Positions 26,110-34,076 are shown, numbered from the stretch's first letter. The stretch is DNA of 36,373 nucleotides from Eggerthellaceae bacterium (GCA_017432445.1 JAFRJC010000007.1:1-36373); one strand, 5' to 3'. Notes: a model not told the origin generated them from the letters alone. Numbers and translations are program-made.

Positions 26110-27024
26110 ATGAAACTGCTTATCGTAATCAACACATCGGCAGGCCCCGGCGAAAGCGCCGTCTACGACTTCATGCGCCTGGCGCTTCGCGATGGCGACC
26201 AGGCATGCGTGCGCTACACCGATGGCACGACGGAGCCCTCCGAACTCGTCGAAGACGCGGGCGACTACGATGCCGTGGTCGTCTCGGGCGGCGACGGAAC
26301 GATAGCCTCCATCTCCTTCAAGCTCGCCTACACGGGCGTGCCTATCCTTCCCTTCCCTGCTGGAACCGCAAACTTGCTGGCATCCAACTTGCTATCTCCT
26401 TACGAGCCGCGCACGCTCGCGCAGATGGTTCACGATATGAAAACGTACGACTTCGACCTTGGCGAAATCGAAGCCGACGGCCAAACGTTCGGGTTCGCCA
26501 TCATGGCAGGCGCTGGCTATGACGCTACTATCATGCACGATGCGGTTCCCGCCAAGAAGCGCCTAGGAGCTGCCGCATACTTCCAGGCGGCGTTCGCCAA
26601 CGCAAAGCCGCAGAAGTCCAAAATCACGCTCAAGGTTGACGGGCGCACGTTCGAAACCGATGGACTCGGGGTCATCCTCGTCAACTTCGCCAAGATACAG
26701 TTCGAGATTCCCCTCACCCATGAAGCGTCTCCTCGCGACGGCGCCTTCGATATCGCCATTCTCAAAGCCGAGAACGCTATCGGGCTCATTCCGGCTTTCA
26801 TAGCTGCGACGCTTGACCGAGATGGAGGCATGCCGACGCGCACCGATTCCATCGAAGTGTTGCGCGGACGCGAAGTGGAGGTAATCGCCGACCCTCCGCT
26901 GAACATGCAATACGACGGAGAGCCAATCAAAACTACGACGCCGTTCAAAGCGCGGGTGCGCAAAGCCGCCGTGCGCTACATCATCTCTGATGAAGCAGTT
27001 GCCCATTACAAGCTATCACGTTAG
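26110..27024 (+). CDS. Diacylglycerol/lipid kinase (LCB5/YegS family)
   Basis: 304 residues. N-terminal INTSAGPGES and the nucleotide-binding signature VVSGGDGTIASIS (near residue 57) identify the DAGK catalytic domain; the C-terminal half matches the YegS/LCB5 beta-sandwich with LNMQYDGEPI. Probable cytoplasmic enzyme phosphorylating diacylglycerol or a related lipid. ATG with GAGG 7 nt upstream. Divergent from the RNase D gene. Confidence 0.9.
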   Translation: MKLLIVINTSAGPGESAVYDFMRLALRDGDQACVRYTDGTTEPSELVEDAGDYDAVVVSGGDGTIASISFKLAYTGVPILPFPAGTANLLASNLLSPYEPRTLAQMVHDMKTYDFDLGEIEADGQTFGFAIMAGAGYDATIMHDAVPAKKRLGAAAYFQAAFANAKPQKSKITLKVDGRTFETDGLGVILVNFAKIQFEIPLTHEASPRDGAFDIAILKAENAIGLIPAFIAATLDRDGGMPTRTDSIEVLRGREVEVIADPPLNMQYDGEPIKTTTPFKARVRKAAVRYIISDEAVAHYKLSR

Positions 27025-27081
27025 ATAAGCACGGCTTTAGTTTAAATCAGGAAATGGGCCGGGGAGTTTGTATCCGCGTCG

Positions 27082-27888
27082 TCAGTCCTCGTCGCCCTCG
27101 TGCTCGTCACGCCATTCTTCGTAATTCCGCTTGTAGCGCAACTGCAAGAGCTCCATGATGACTGCGAAGAGCATGGCAAAGTAGACCATGAGCTTCTCGA
27201 GATGCATGTCCAAAAGCTCCACGCCGGAATTGATGCCCATCGAGTCCAGCACCAGGAGCACGCCGATGACAGCGATGAACGTAAGCGCGAGGATCTTCAT
27301 CTCCACGTTGCGATTAATGAAATCGGCTATGCCGTCAATGAAGATCATCATGATGGCGATGGCGATCACCACCGCCAAGATCATGACGATGAGATGTTCT
27401 GCCAACCCGACTGCGGTAATAACCGAGTCAATCGAAAAGACTATGTCCATCACCATGATAGTTGCGACCGCTTGACCAAGCCCGATGCGCCTACCACCTG
27501 TCTCACCTGTCTTGGCCTCATGCTTTAGGTCTTCAAGGCCAATGGTGTCTTTTAACTCGGAAGCACCTTTGTAGATGAGGTAGATACCTCCTAAGAACAA
27601 GATCAAATCGCGCACCGATATGCCTCGCGACCAGAATCCAAGGTCGATTGTGAACAACGGGGCAACCATGTGCACAAGAAACGAGGCAAGGGAGAGAAAC
27701 AGGATACGCATGATCATAGCGCCGGCAAGGCCGAGCCTTCGGCCCAGATGCTGCTGTTCGGGAGCAAGCCTACCAGACGTTATCGATATGAAGACGATGT
27801 TGTCGACGCCGAGAATAATCTCCAAAAACAAAAGCGTTACGAGTGAAATCCACGCCTCGGCAGTCGTAAATATGGATAAATCGATCAT
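27082..27888 (-). CDS. TerC family integral membrane protein
   Basis: 268 residues with about seven hydrophobic segments and the family motif FLEIILGVDNIVFISI near the N-terminus plus MDIVFSIDSVITAVG in the middle; the Asp-Asn and Asp-Ser pairs lie within membrane helices as in TerC/YkoY/YceF proteins. Some members export manganese or help metalate exported enzymes; a specific job here is an inference. The frame reaches 28044, but ATG 27888 has GAGGTGA and starts the conserved part. Divergent with the next gene. Confidence 0.9.
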   Translation of the reverse strand: MIDLSIFTTAEAWISLVTLLFLEIILGVDNIVFISITSGRLAPEQQHLGRRLGLAGAMIMRILFLSLASFLVHMVAPLFTIDLGFWSRGISVRDLILFLGGIYLIYKGASELKDTIGLEDLKHEAKTGETGGRRIGLGQAVATIMVMDIVFSIDSVITAVGLAEHLIVMILAVVIAIAIMMIFIDGIADFINRNVEMKILALTFIAVIGVLLVLDSMGINSGVELLDMHLEKLMVYFAMLFAVIMELLQLRYKRNYEEWRDEHEGDED

Positions 27889-27938
27889 CAGCTCACCTCG
27901 GGTGTGCATCCTATCACCAGGCATCCGACCGTCGATGC

Positions 27939-27944
27939 TATAAT
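27939..27944 (+). promoter_or_regulatory. Probable -10 for the membrane protein gene
   Basis: Perfect TATAAT 34 bp before ATG 27978 in the short divergent region; no strong -35 is visible. Confidence 0.45.
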
Positions 27945-27977
27945 GCCCAAAGCACATAAACCCAGCAGGAGCAAAAC

Positions 27978-28781
27978 ATGGCCAACAAGTTCTCACTCGG
28001 CGACATACTCCACTACACGAATCGCCGCACATATTCCGACACAAAAGGCGATATCGCCTATCTCGACGGCGCGCCCCTCAGGCGCCCCTTCAGCATGCCA
28101 GCAGGCCAGAGGTTCCTCGCGTTCATCATCGTTGCCGTAGCCATAGTTCTTGGCTTCCTTTTCATCAACAACACGGTCATCTCCGCCTTACGCGAAGCCG
28201 CCGAGGCGGAGCAGGCCATCGAGAACAACCTCGCACGTCAGGCCTCCATCGAGACAATCCCCAACATGGCCGACCTAATCAATCGCAACGACAAGGGCAT
28301 TAAAAAGGCTTTCAAGAATGCCGGGTACACGATGTTCGATGCCTCCAGCGAAAGCGACTCCGAGGACATGACGCTGTACAAGCTCCCCGCCGATGTAACC
28401 GTCGACGAGGCGGCGGAAATGTATGCCAAGGGCATCTCGAACCTCAACGCAGTCCAGGCCACGAAGCTTCTCGTCGGTTCTTGGCAATTCGTGGCTGAAC
28501 GTTCCGCAGGGACGAGCATGGTTGTGCGCTATGCGGATTTCACAACTGGAGACCCCGAAGTTGCCGTGAAAAACGCCATGGATAAGACCGGCTTCGATCC
28601 TGAGAGCATAACGGACTCCGGCGTCGACGATTCGGGCAACACATACAGCACCGGCACGCTGGAGGCAGATGACGCAACCTGTGTTTGGCGCATCTCGGCC
28701 ATTCCCCTAAACGAAATCTACGACATCAACAATATGCCCGAAGAAGCCTGCTACATCGGCGTGCGCGTCACCAAGCAGTAG
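27978..28781 (+). CDS. Unrecognised single-span membrane protein
   Basis: 267 residues. About 45 cytoplasmic residues are followed by one hydrophobic segment (46-68) and a ~200-residue outer part that starts with a short charged helix (ALREAAEAEQAIENNLARQ). The outer part contains no motif I know; it has only one cysteine pair (in DDATCVWRI and EEACYIGV), which might form a disulfide. ATG with AGCAGGAG 6 nt upstream. I do not recognise a function. It converges with the HAD gene, with no obvious terminator in the 34-bp gap. Confidence 0.75.
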   Translation: MANKFSLGDILHYTNRRTYSDTKGDIAYLDGAPLRRPFSMPAGQRFLAFIIVAVAIVLGFLFINNTVISALREAAEAEQAIENNLARQASIETIPNMADLINRNDKGIKKAFKNAGYTMFDASSESDSEDMTLYKLPADVTVDEAAEMYAKGISNLNAVQATKLLVGSWQFVAERSAGTSMVVRYADFTTGDPEVAVKNAMDKTGFDPESITDSGVDDSGNTYSTGTLEADDATCVWRISAIPLNEIYDINNMPEEACYIGVRVTKQ

Positions 28782-28815
28782 TTAGGCCTCGTATAGCCCT
28801 TAAATCGAAACCCTA

Positions 28816-29514
28816 TCAGAGCAGGCTCACAAGGTCTGTTAGCAGGGTCACGCGCTCAAATTGGCACTCGTCAAGGCAATCGTTCCTGTCGATGATTATG
28901 GGACGTATGCCCGCGCTCTCTGCGCCTTCTCCGTCGGCTTCGGGAAGGTCGCCCACATGAACCGCGTCCTCGGCGCCGACCCCCATGCGCTCGAGTGCTA
29001 TTTCGAAAATGGCACGGCTCGGCTTTCGGCATCCAACGGCAGCCGAAGCCACGACCTCATCGAAGTACGGAAGGAGCCCAAGAAGCCTGAACAGCTGTTC
29101 AAGCGTCGCATCCCAGTTCGAGATGACCCCCAAGCGGAATCCGCGGCGCTTTAAACCCTTCAAGCATGCTTCAACATCGGGAAACAATGACCAGTTCTGT
29201 GGCAGCAGATACGCATCGTAGACCGCCTGGGCAAGACCCGGCACGTCATCACGGATCCCACAGTAGTCAGCCATCATGGTGTACATGTCCAGCCACAACT
29301 GCACAGCTCGCTCGTGAACGCACCAGAAATCCCCATCGCGCAGGTATTCCGACTGATAAAACGCATTGACATCCGCCATGCACGGCTCAACGTCGCGAAC
29401 CGTGACGTCAAAACCGCGCGACCGCGCCACGTGTGCGAAAACTTCCGGAACCGAAGGATCCGCAAATATCAACGTCTGCCCCACGTCGAAGAAAACGACT
29501 CCCTCAGCTGACAT
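28816..29514 (-). CDS. HAD superfamily hydrolase
   Basis: 232 residues with HAD motifs: FFDVGQTL (motif I, nucleophile Asp10), GVISNWD (motif II), CRKPSRAIFEIAL (motif III Lys) and HVGDLPEADGEGAESAG (motif IV). In motif I the second acid of the usual DxD is Gly12, as in some HDHD3-like members, so normal phosphatase chemistry may be altered. A large helical cap lies between motifs I and II. ATG with GGAG 8 nt upstream. Substrate unknown. Confidence 0.85.
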   Translation of the reverse strand: MSAEGVVFFDVGQTLIFADPSVPEVFAHVARSRGFDVTVRDVEPCMADVNAFYQSEYLRDGDFWCVHERAVQLWLDMYTMMADYCGIRDDVPGLAQAVYDAYLLPQNWSLFPDVEACLKGLKRRGFRLGVISNWDATLEQLFRLLGLLPYFDEVVASAAVGCRKPSRAIFEIALERMGVGAEDAVHVGDLPEADGEGAESAGIRPIIIDRNDCLDECQFERVTLLTDLVSLL

Positions 29515-29540
29515 CGACCATGCTCCTTGAATGCAAATAT

Positions 29541-29569
29541 CTTATAGCTTGTACAGTCGTGTTGACTAA
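29541..29569 (-). promoter_or_regulatory. Probable promoter of the HAD gene
   Basis: On the minus strand TTAGTC (29564-29569) and TATAAG (29541-29546) with a 17-nt spacer, 27 bp before the ATG. The rest of 29570-29880 shows no supported gene; a weak forward promoter for fdhD (TTGTAC 29799-29804, TTATCT 29821-29826) is possible. Confidence 0.5.
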
Positions 29570-29880
29570 CGCCCCCATACGACCGACCTGACTTTCCGCC
29601 TGCGCGTCGTTCTGACGGGCCCGCCAGCGTGCGCTATTGTCTCATAGACCACGCAATTGGAAAATGCCTATGCGGCGTCCTGCACACACCTCTGCAAACC
29701 ATCGAACCCTTTGCTTCCCTATAGTTCGGCATTCATGCCGACGACTTCATCTAACGTCTCCAGAGGAAAGCTCGGGGAAATCAACTACGTGGCCTCGTTT
29801 GTACGTTTTACGCTATTGTATTATCTACTGTGTCATATGACTTCGTCATGGATCACCCTATCTCGTGCTGGGAGCAATGC

Positions 29881-30684
29881 ATGGACGTAATCGGAACCAT
29901 CGATGTACAAGACCATCCCATCGACTTCTCCGCCATACGCGTATGCGCTGACGGAACGTACTCGACGGTAAGCGACGCTGTGCAGGCCGAGTGCATGTTG
30001 TCGGTCTATGTAAACGACATCCTGACCATGCAGCTCGGCTGCAGCGTGACAAACCTTGCCGAACTCGTCGTCGGGCGCCTGTTTACCGAAGGTCTCATCG
30101 CCTCCGCGAACGACATCGACCGCCTGTCGGTTTGCGAACAATCTTTGCGAGCTGACGTGTACCTCAAAGATCGCACGGCCGACCTATCCCGTACCGTTGT
30201 CCAGGCTGTTCCCACTTGCTGTACGATGAACAAAACATTGAACGACTACTTCGCACAAGACTACGAACTCGCGCCCGTCAAGCCCCTAGCACTCGACATC
30301 GAGTGGGTTTTCCGCATGACGCGCATCTTCCTACAGGACAAGACCGGGCATGCCCGCACCCGCGGCGTCCACTCGGCCTATCTCTCGACGAAAGAAGATG
30401 TTCTTTGCCTACGCGAAGACATAGGCCGCCACAACGCACTCGATAAAGCCATCGGATGGGCGCTTATGAATGACGTTGATTTAAGCGGATGCATGCTTTT
30501 CACTTCGGGTCGCATTCCCACAGATATGGCAGTGAAAGCAATTCGCGCAGGCATTCCCATCCTCGCCACGAAGACCGTCGCCACCGACAAGGCCGTCGAG
30601 CTTGCGCGCACATACCGTTTGACCCTGATCTGCGAAGCAACCCCCCTATCGTTCGACATTCTCAACGACGGCATGAACAACTAA
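29881..30684 (+). CDS. fdhD: FdhD-like formate dehydrogenase sulfur-transfer protein
   Basis: 267 residues. FdhD moves sulfur from a cysteine desulfurase to the Mo/W cofactor of formate dehydrogenase. Family segments are clear: ELVVGRLFTEGLI (61-73), HARTRGVHSAYL, REDIGRHNALDKAIGWAL, and SGRIPTDMAVKAIRAGIPIL. The usual flexible-loop motif CGxCG is changed: the aligned stretch reads PTCCTMNK, i.e. C113-C114-x-M116, so the second loop cysteine is absent and an adjacent one is present. ATG 29881 has GGGAGC 6 nt upstream; the frame could also open at GTG 29830, but family alignment favours 29881. No formate dehydrogenase gene is in the window. Confidence 0.82.
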   Translation: MDVIGTIDVQDHPIDFSAIRVCADGTYSTVSDAVQAECMLSVYVNDILTMQLGCSVTNLAELVVGRLFTEGLIASANDIDRLSVCEQSLRADVYLKDRTADLSRTVVQAVPTCCTMNKTLNDYFAQDYELAPVKPLALDIEWVFRMTRIFLQDKTGHARTRGVHSAYLSTKEDVLCLREDIGRHNALDKAIGWALMNDVDLSGCMLFTSGRIPTDMAVKAIRAGIPILATKTVATDKAVELARTYRLTLICEATPLSFDILNDGMNN

Positions 30685-30805
30685 TCCGGCGATTGCCGCC
30701 GTAGCGCTTTTGATAATCTTCGGCGGGTCGCTGCTCATGCGGTCGAATAGCGTCGAGGATGTCGCTAGGTAATCGGCCTCTCTGAATATGAAGGCTTGGA
30801 TACGC

Positions 30806-31549
30806 TTATCGCATGATCAGGTCGTCAATGGAACGACCCTCTGCTAGCACGTCAAGGTCTACGTAGCCAGCTTCGTTAGCGCAGCCTTTGACCTTCCCAA
30901 CGTCACTATACTGCCAAACTATCCAGCCCCCTTGCGGCCACTCGACCCAAGCTGGCCACTTTCGGCACGAGATCCACAGGTCGCAATCGTCGAAGGAGCC
31001 CCGCAGGTATCGGTCGTAGATGTCGTTTCCCGCATAAATGAGGGGCTTGTAGCCGCATGCAGCCTCAACCGCATCGATAAATGTTCTTAGCTCTCGGCGC
31101 ACGTCCTCGGCTTCGGGCGGGTTCTGCTCCTTGTCCCCATACCATTCAACGTCCACGGCTGGCCTGAGCGAGCGAATGCCCGAGTTGCCCCATGCGTTCT
31201 TTGATGATGAGATAAAATTTGCCGCCTGCGCATCACCTGATGAGTCGAACGAGAAGAAATGGTATGCGCCTAGGGCGATGCGGCTGCCTGATGCTTGCTC
31301 ACACGTGGCCGCAAACTGGGCATCAACGTATCTTGCGCCTTCGGTGGACTTTGCATAAACGAAATCGATGTCTTCATCCGAGAGATCTTTGAAGTCTATC
31401 GCGCCCTGATACTCGCTTGTATCCACGCCCTTCACACCATCGGGCACGATTATCATGTTCGGACGCACAACCTCTAACTTGACCCCCAAGAACAACGCCA
31501 CGAACAAGAAACCAACGACTATGATGACGGCTAGACCGCGCTTCAGCAT
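30806..31549 (-). CDS. Membrane-anchored GH25 lysozyme (muramidase)
   Basis: 247 residues. An uncleaved-looking N-terminal membrane segment (about residues 4-24) is followed by a glycoside hydrolase family 25 domain: KGVDTSEYQGAIDF, then the catalytic PAVDVEW (D133, E135) and IVWQYSDVG near the C-terminus. The enzyme should cut beta-1,4 bonds of peptidoglycan outside the membrane. No cell-wall binding repeats follow. ATG 31549 is chosen because it starts the membrane helix; the frame runs on to 31597. It converges with fdhD. Confidence 0.88.
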   Translation of the reverse strand: MLKRGLAVIIVVGFLFVALFLGVKLEVVRPNMIIVPDGVKGVDTSEYQGAIDFKDLSDEDIDFVYAKSTEGARYVDAQFAATCEQASGSRIALGAYHFFSFDSSGDAQAANFISSSKNAWGNSGIRSLRPAVDVEWYGDKEQNPPEAEDVRRELRTFIDAVEAACGYKPLIYAGNDIYDRYLRGSFDDCDLWISCRKWPAWVEWPQGGWIVWQYSDVGKVKGCANEAGYVDLDVLAEGRSIDDLIMR

Positions 31550-31661
31550 AAGACTTAACCTGTCCTCTTCGTCCTGAGGGCATGACCCCTGACGCACACG
31601 ATCGCTTCTTCCCTATAGCTCATTATCTTCCCTCTGATGCGACCCAACTAACAGCTTGTAT

Positions 31662-31681
31662 GAAACGTTATCATACGTTTC
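31662..31681. promoter_or_regulatory. Inverted repeat upstream of the GH25 gene
   Basis: GAAACGT-TATCAT-ACGTTTC, a perfect 7-bp inverted repeat with a 6-nt centre, about 115 bp before the lysozyme start. On the minus strand its centre reads TATGAT, which could be a -10. Possible operator. The stretch 31550-31995 otherwise contains a hairpin (31741-31767) and a tRNA-derived repeat (31777-31821) but no gene. Confidence 0.4.
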
Positions 31682-31740
31682 GTTAGCGGCCTGATATCGA
31701 TGGTATCTCATTGGCTCAACAAATGATTCCTCAAACAAAA

Positions 31741-31767
31741 AGGCCGGGGCTTACAAGCCTCCGACCT
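31741..31767 (-). terminator. Terminator hairpin beside tRNA-derived repeat A
   Basis: On the minus strand a ~12-bp stem with one bulge (AGGTCGGAGGCTT / AAGCCCCGGCCT) followed by TTTTTGTTT. It begins about 10 bp past the CCA end of the tRNA fragment, exactly where a tRNA gene's own terminator would stand. Confidence 0.7.
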
Positions 31768-31776
31768 CAGTGTTTG

Positions 31777-31821
31777 TGGTGGGCGTTACAAGATTTAAAC
31801 TTATGGCCTCTTCCGTGTCAG
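31777..31821 (-). repeat. tRNA-Val 3'-half repeat, copy A (attachment-site remnant)
   Basis: 45 bp equal, with two changes, to copies B and C: the 3' half of a tRNA with anticodon loop CTGACAC (anticodon GAC), T arm, acceptor strand AACGCCC and ACCA. No 5' half is attached. Both changes fall in the T arm (TTCAAAT is TTTAAAT), so this copy has decayed. Likely the outer boundary of the accessory region. Confidence 0.7.
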
Positions 31822-31995
31822 CGTCAATTCAGCTATGCCTCGATGACCCTGCATGGATCTCTATCAGGTAGTTCGGGTCTGCAGGGGCTTTCATCAATCC
31901 GAGTAAGTATTGCCATAATCTCTCGAAAACCCCTCTTTTGAAACTAGCCAATAGAGTTCAAAGTCCTGGCCTCCTTTCAATGAGGGTGACCGTCC

Positions 31996-33075
31996 CTACT
32001 TGGAAGATGCCACCTGGTCGATTGCCTTCACGAAGACGTCCGGGTGCTCGACATGAATGTCGTGGCCCGATTTGAGCTCGGTGGTTATGCAGTTCGGGAC
32101 GGTTTCCTGGATACGCGCCGCATCTTCATCGGTTGTGGCTGCATAAAGCACGCCGTCGTCCCCGTAGTTCGTCGAAGCCTTTACATACACGGTGGGGCAT
32201 TTGATCTGGCCCAGCATTGCCGCCTGGTCGATGCCGGCCATCCAGCTGCCATCGTAGAACGTGTCGCCGAAACGCGGGTCCCAATCGTCCATGTAGTACA
32301 TGCCGCGCGTCCAATCGCGCGGGACGAAAGCGTTTACCGGATGTTCGCCCGGATGCTCCGCACAAAACGCGGCGGTCTGGTCGGCGAGCATCTTTTGCAG
32401 CCCGCCGAACAGGCCGAACAGGTAGCTATGCGACGCGTACCATGCTGGATAGGCCGTCACCTCGTCTTGCTGCAAAAATGAATGCGCGACGATATAGCCG
32501 TCATACCAGGCGAAGGTGCCCGCGTTTTCCTGCGCCTCTTCGGGAGTCACGCGGAACAGGGGCGGGTCTTCCAGCACGCACGCCTTGACGTGCCCCGTAT
32601 CATGGGCGGCGATATAAGCCGCCAGGATGCCGCCCGAAGAATGGCCGGACACCAGGTAATCGCCGCCAATGACCTGGCTCGCGAACGAAATCAACGCATC
32701 GCCGTTTGCCTCGCATGTGTACAGCGCTGGTTCGTGCGCCGACTCGCCATGCCCGAAGCAGTCGACGGCGAATACGTGATGGCGCTTTGACAGCTCGGGC
32801 AGCACACTGGCGTAGTCCTCCCATTCCATGCCCTGGCCGTGAACAAGCATGAGCGCCGGCCCGTTGGCGGGGCCTTCCGCGTAGTTGATGGTCGCCCCGT
32901 TTACCGTCGCCTGCTTTTCCGTGAAGCCCGCTCCGAACGCCTTGGAAACCAGCCGCTCTTCGGCGTGTAGGTTGTTGTCGCAGTAAAGGCCGACGACAAC
33001 GCCTGCCGCCACCAAGACGATGCTCGCGACGACACCAACCATCTTCAACGCTTTGCGTCCTTGCCCCTTCGTCAT
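31996..33075 (-). CDS. Membrane-anchored alpha/beta hydrolase
   Basis: 359 residues. An N-terminal membrane anchor (about 11-31) is followed by an alpha/beta hydrolase fold: LVHGQGMEWEDY (oxyanion region), VDCFGHGES, the nucleophile elbow VSGHSSGGILAA, and a C-terminal SGHDIHVEHPD histidine. The fold is shared by esterases, lipases and peptidases; the substrate is unknown. Its ATG overlaps the stop codon of the regulator gene by 4 bp (ATGA), so both are translated together. Part of the accessory region. Confidence 0.82.
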   Translation of the reverse strand: MTKGQGRKALKMVGVVASIVLVAAGVVVGLYCDNNLHAEERLVSKAFGAGFTEKQATVNGATINYAEGPANGPALMLVHGQGMEWEDYASVLPELSKRHHVFAVDCFGHGESAHEPALYTCEANGDALISFASQVIGGDYLVSGHSSGGILAAYIAAHDTGHVKACVLEDPPLFRVTPEEAQENAGTFAWYDGYIVAHSFLQQDEVTAYPAWYASHSYLFGLFGGLQKMLADQTAAFCAEHPGEHPVNAFVPRDWTRGMYYMDDWDPRFGDTFYDGSWMAGIDQAAMLGQIKCPTVYVKASTNYGDDGVLYAATTDEDAARIQETVPNCITTELKSGHDIHVEHPDVFVKAIDQVASSK

Positions 33076-33506
33076 TTCGCGACCCTCCTCGCTGCGGCCA
33101 TAACCGCCTCCACGCCCGCCATGAAGTCAGCTTCTTTGACCAGCGCAAGCCCTTGCCCCTCTTCGCCAAGGACCACGAGCCTGTCTCCAGATTTGATGCC
33201 GAACAGGTCGCGCGCCTCTTTGGGAATGACAACTTGCCCTCGTTCGCCAACTCTCACATTGCCGAACAGGTGCTTGCCGCGCGGCGGGGCGGCGATTCCC
33301 ATTCCGCCGCCATCGAAGGATACCAACATGTCGAGCGTCGTCCCGAGCGTCTCGGCGAGCGCTGCTGCGTGTTCGAGATCGGGCGATGTCTCACCCGATT
33401 CCCATTTCGCCACCGTCTGGCGCGACACGCCGACTGCTTCCGCCAGCTGCTCCTGCGTGCGCCCGACGGCCATCCGTGTTGCCAGTATGTTGTCAGCGAT
33501 GCTCAT
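33072..33506 (-). CDS. Transcriptional regulator with XRE helix-turn-helix and AbrB-like domain
   Basis: 144 residues. The N-terminal HTH_3 domain (about 5-60, with EQLAEAVGVSRQTVAKWESG) is joined to a C-terminal SpoVT/AbrB swapped-hairpin domain (GERGQVVIPKEARDLFGIKS). Two DNA-binding folds in one chain suggest a dimeric regulator that reads both kinds of site. ATG 33506 is preferred over a frame start at 33572; the AAAGGA site is rather distant. Overlaps the hydrolase gene by 4 bp. Probably controls its own operon, perhaps through the repeats at 33744-33780. Confidence 0.85.
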   Translation of the reverse strand: MSIADNILATRMAVGRTQEQLAEAVGVSRQTVAKWESGETSPDLEHAAALAETLGTTLDMLVSFDGGGMGIAAPPRGKHLFGNVRVGERGQVVIPKEARDLFGIKSGDRLVVLGEEGQGLALVKEADFMAGVEAVMAAARRVAK

Positions 33507-33575
33507 GTTTGCACCATTCCTTTCATGAAGGCAAGCGATCGATCCGTCTTGTCGCGTGCTACGCCACTTCAAAAA

Positions 33576-33746
33576 TCAAGTCGAACTACACGGTCTTGCC
33601 TGTAGGGCCTGCGTGACGGGAAGCCATCCCGCATAGCGCGCTCCCGCGGTGGCTTTACGGTCGATGATTTCTCCGTGACTTTCCATGTCGGCGTTCATCG
33701 CGCGGTTGTTTTTGTCGACCTGCACCCGTACGTACTCGTATTTCAT
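33576..33746 (-). CDS. Small DUF4177-like protein
   Basis: A 56-codon frame: starts MKYEYVRVQVDKNNRAMNAD, continues through HGEIIDRKATAGARYAG and ends with QARPCSST. The opening EYxxV strand and the IIDxxAxxGxRYxGxLP block resemble DUF4177 proteins (about 60-70 residues, function unknown). It lies 69 bp before the XRE-AbrB gene on the same strand and could be the first gene of that operon. No good Shine-Dalgarno is seen, and the start codon lies inside a palindromic repeat, so the start is not certain. Confidence 0.6.
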   Translation of the reverse strand: MKYEYVRVQVDKNNRAMNADMESHGEIIDRKATAGARYAGWLPVTQALQARPCSST

Positions 33747-33780
33747 AGTATGTTATTTCATACTATTCATACTATGTATG
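33744..33780. promoter_or_regulatory. Repeated CATACTAT sites at the start of the DUF4177 operon
   Basis: CATAGTATG (33744-33752), CATACTATT (33759-33767) and CATACTATG (33768-33776) form an inverted pair plus a direct copy in 33 bp; TATG follows. The palindrome covers the DUF4177 start codon. This is the likely operator of the cassette's regulator or a hotspot for hairpin formation. From 33781 to 34376 there is no intact gene, only a methyltransferase scrap, short repeats, a hairpin and repeat B. Confidence 0.5.
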
Positions 33781-33865
33781 AAAGGGTACGACGTCACGAA
33801 CTGGCATACCACCAACTAAACCTGACATTATTAGCAAATCGTGTTGCAAATGGTTTCCATCGCAC

Positions 33866-34076
33866 ATGATTGAAGTACTGGGCGGCAAGCACGTGGTTGA
33901 CGCCGGGCCGTACGGCGTCGTGCGCACCCCATGTACAGCGCCACGCTGCTACCGTACCTCACACCCCCAAGCGCCGAATCGCGCAGCGCCATCATCGAGG
34001 CCCGACCAACCGGGCTGGCCGCAGACCACGCCATGGCAAAGGAGACTCGGCCCATTCGCGGCTTCCCGAACGCCTA
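33866..34076 (+). pseudogene. Fragment of an isoprenylcysteine methyltransferase-like gene with frameshift
   Basis: Forward translation gives KHVVDAGPYGVVR, then after a 1-nt shift PMYSATLLPYL. Joined, this matches the conserved VVxTGxYxxVRHPMYxATLL block of the membrane-bound isoprenylcysteine carboxyl methyltransferase family. One base of the expected His codon is missing at about 33926. Only this block is recognisable; the second frame continues to a stop at about 34076 with unrelated residues. Remnant of a lost gene. Confidence 0.5.

Noticed and set aside
30613..30815. Open minus frame running from the GH25 3' end into fdhD antisense (contains FREADYLATSSTLFDRM)
   Set aside because: Protein-like in feel, but the only ATG gives about 30 residues and part is antisense to fdhD; may be chance or a gene scrap.
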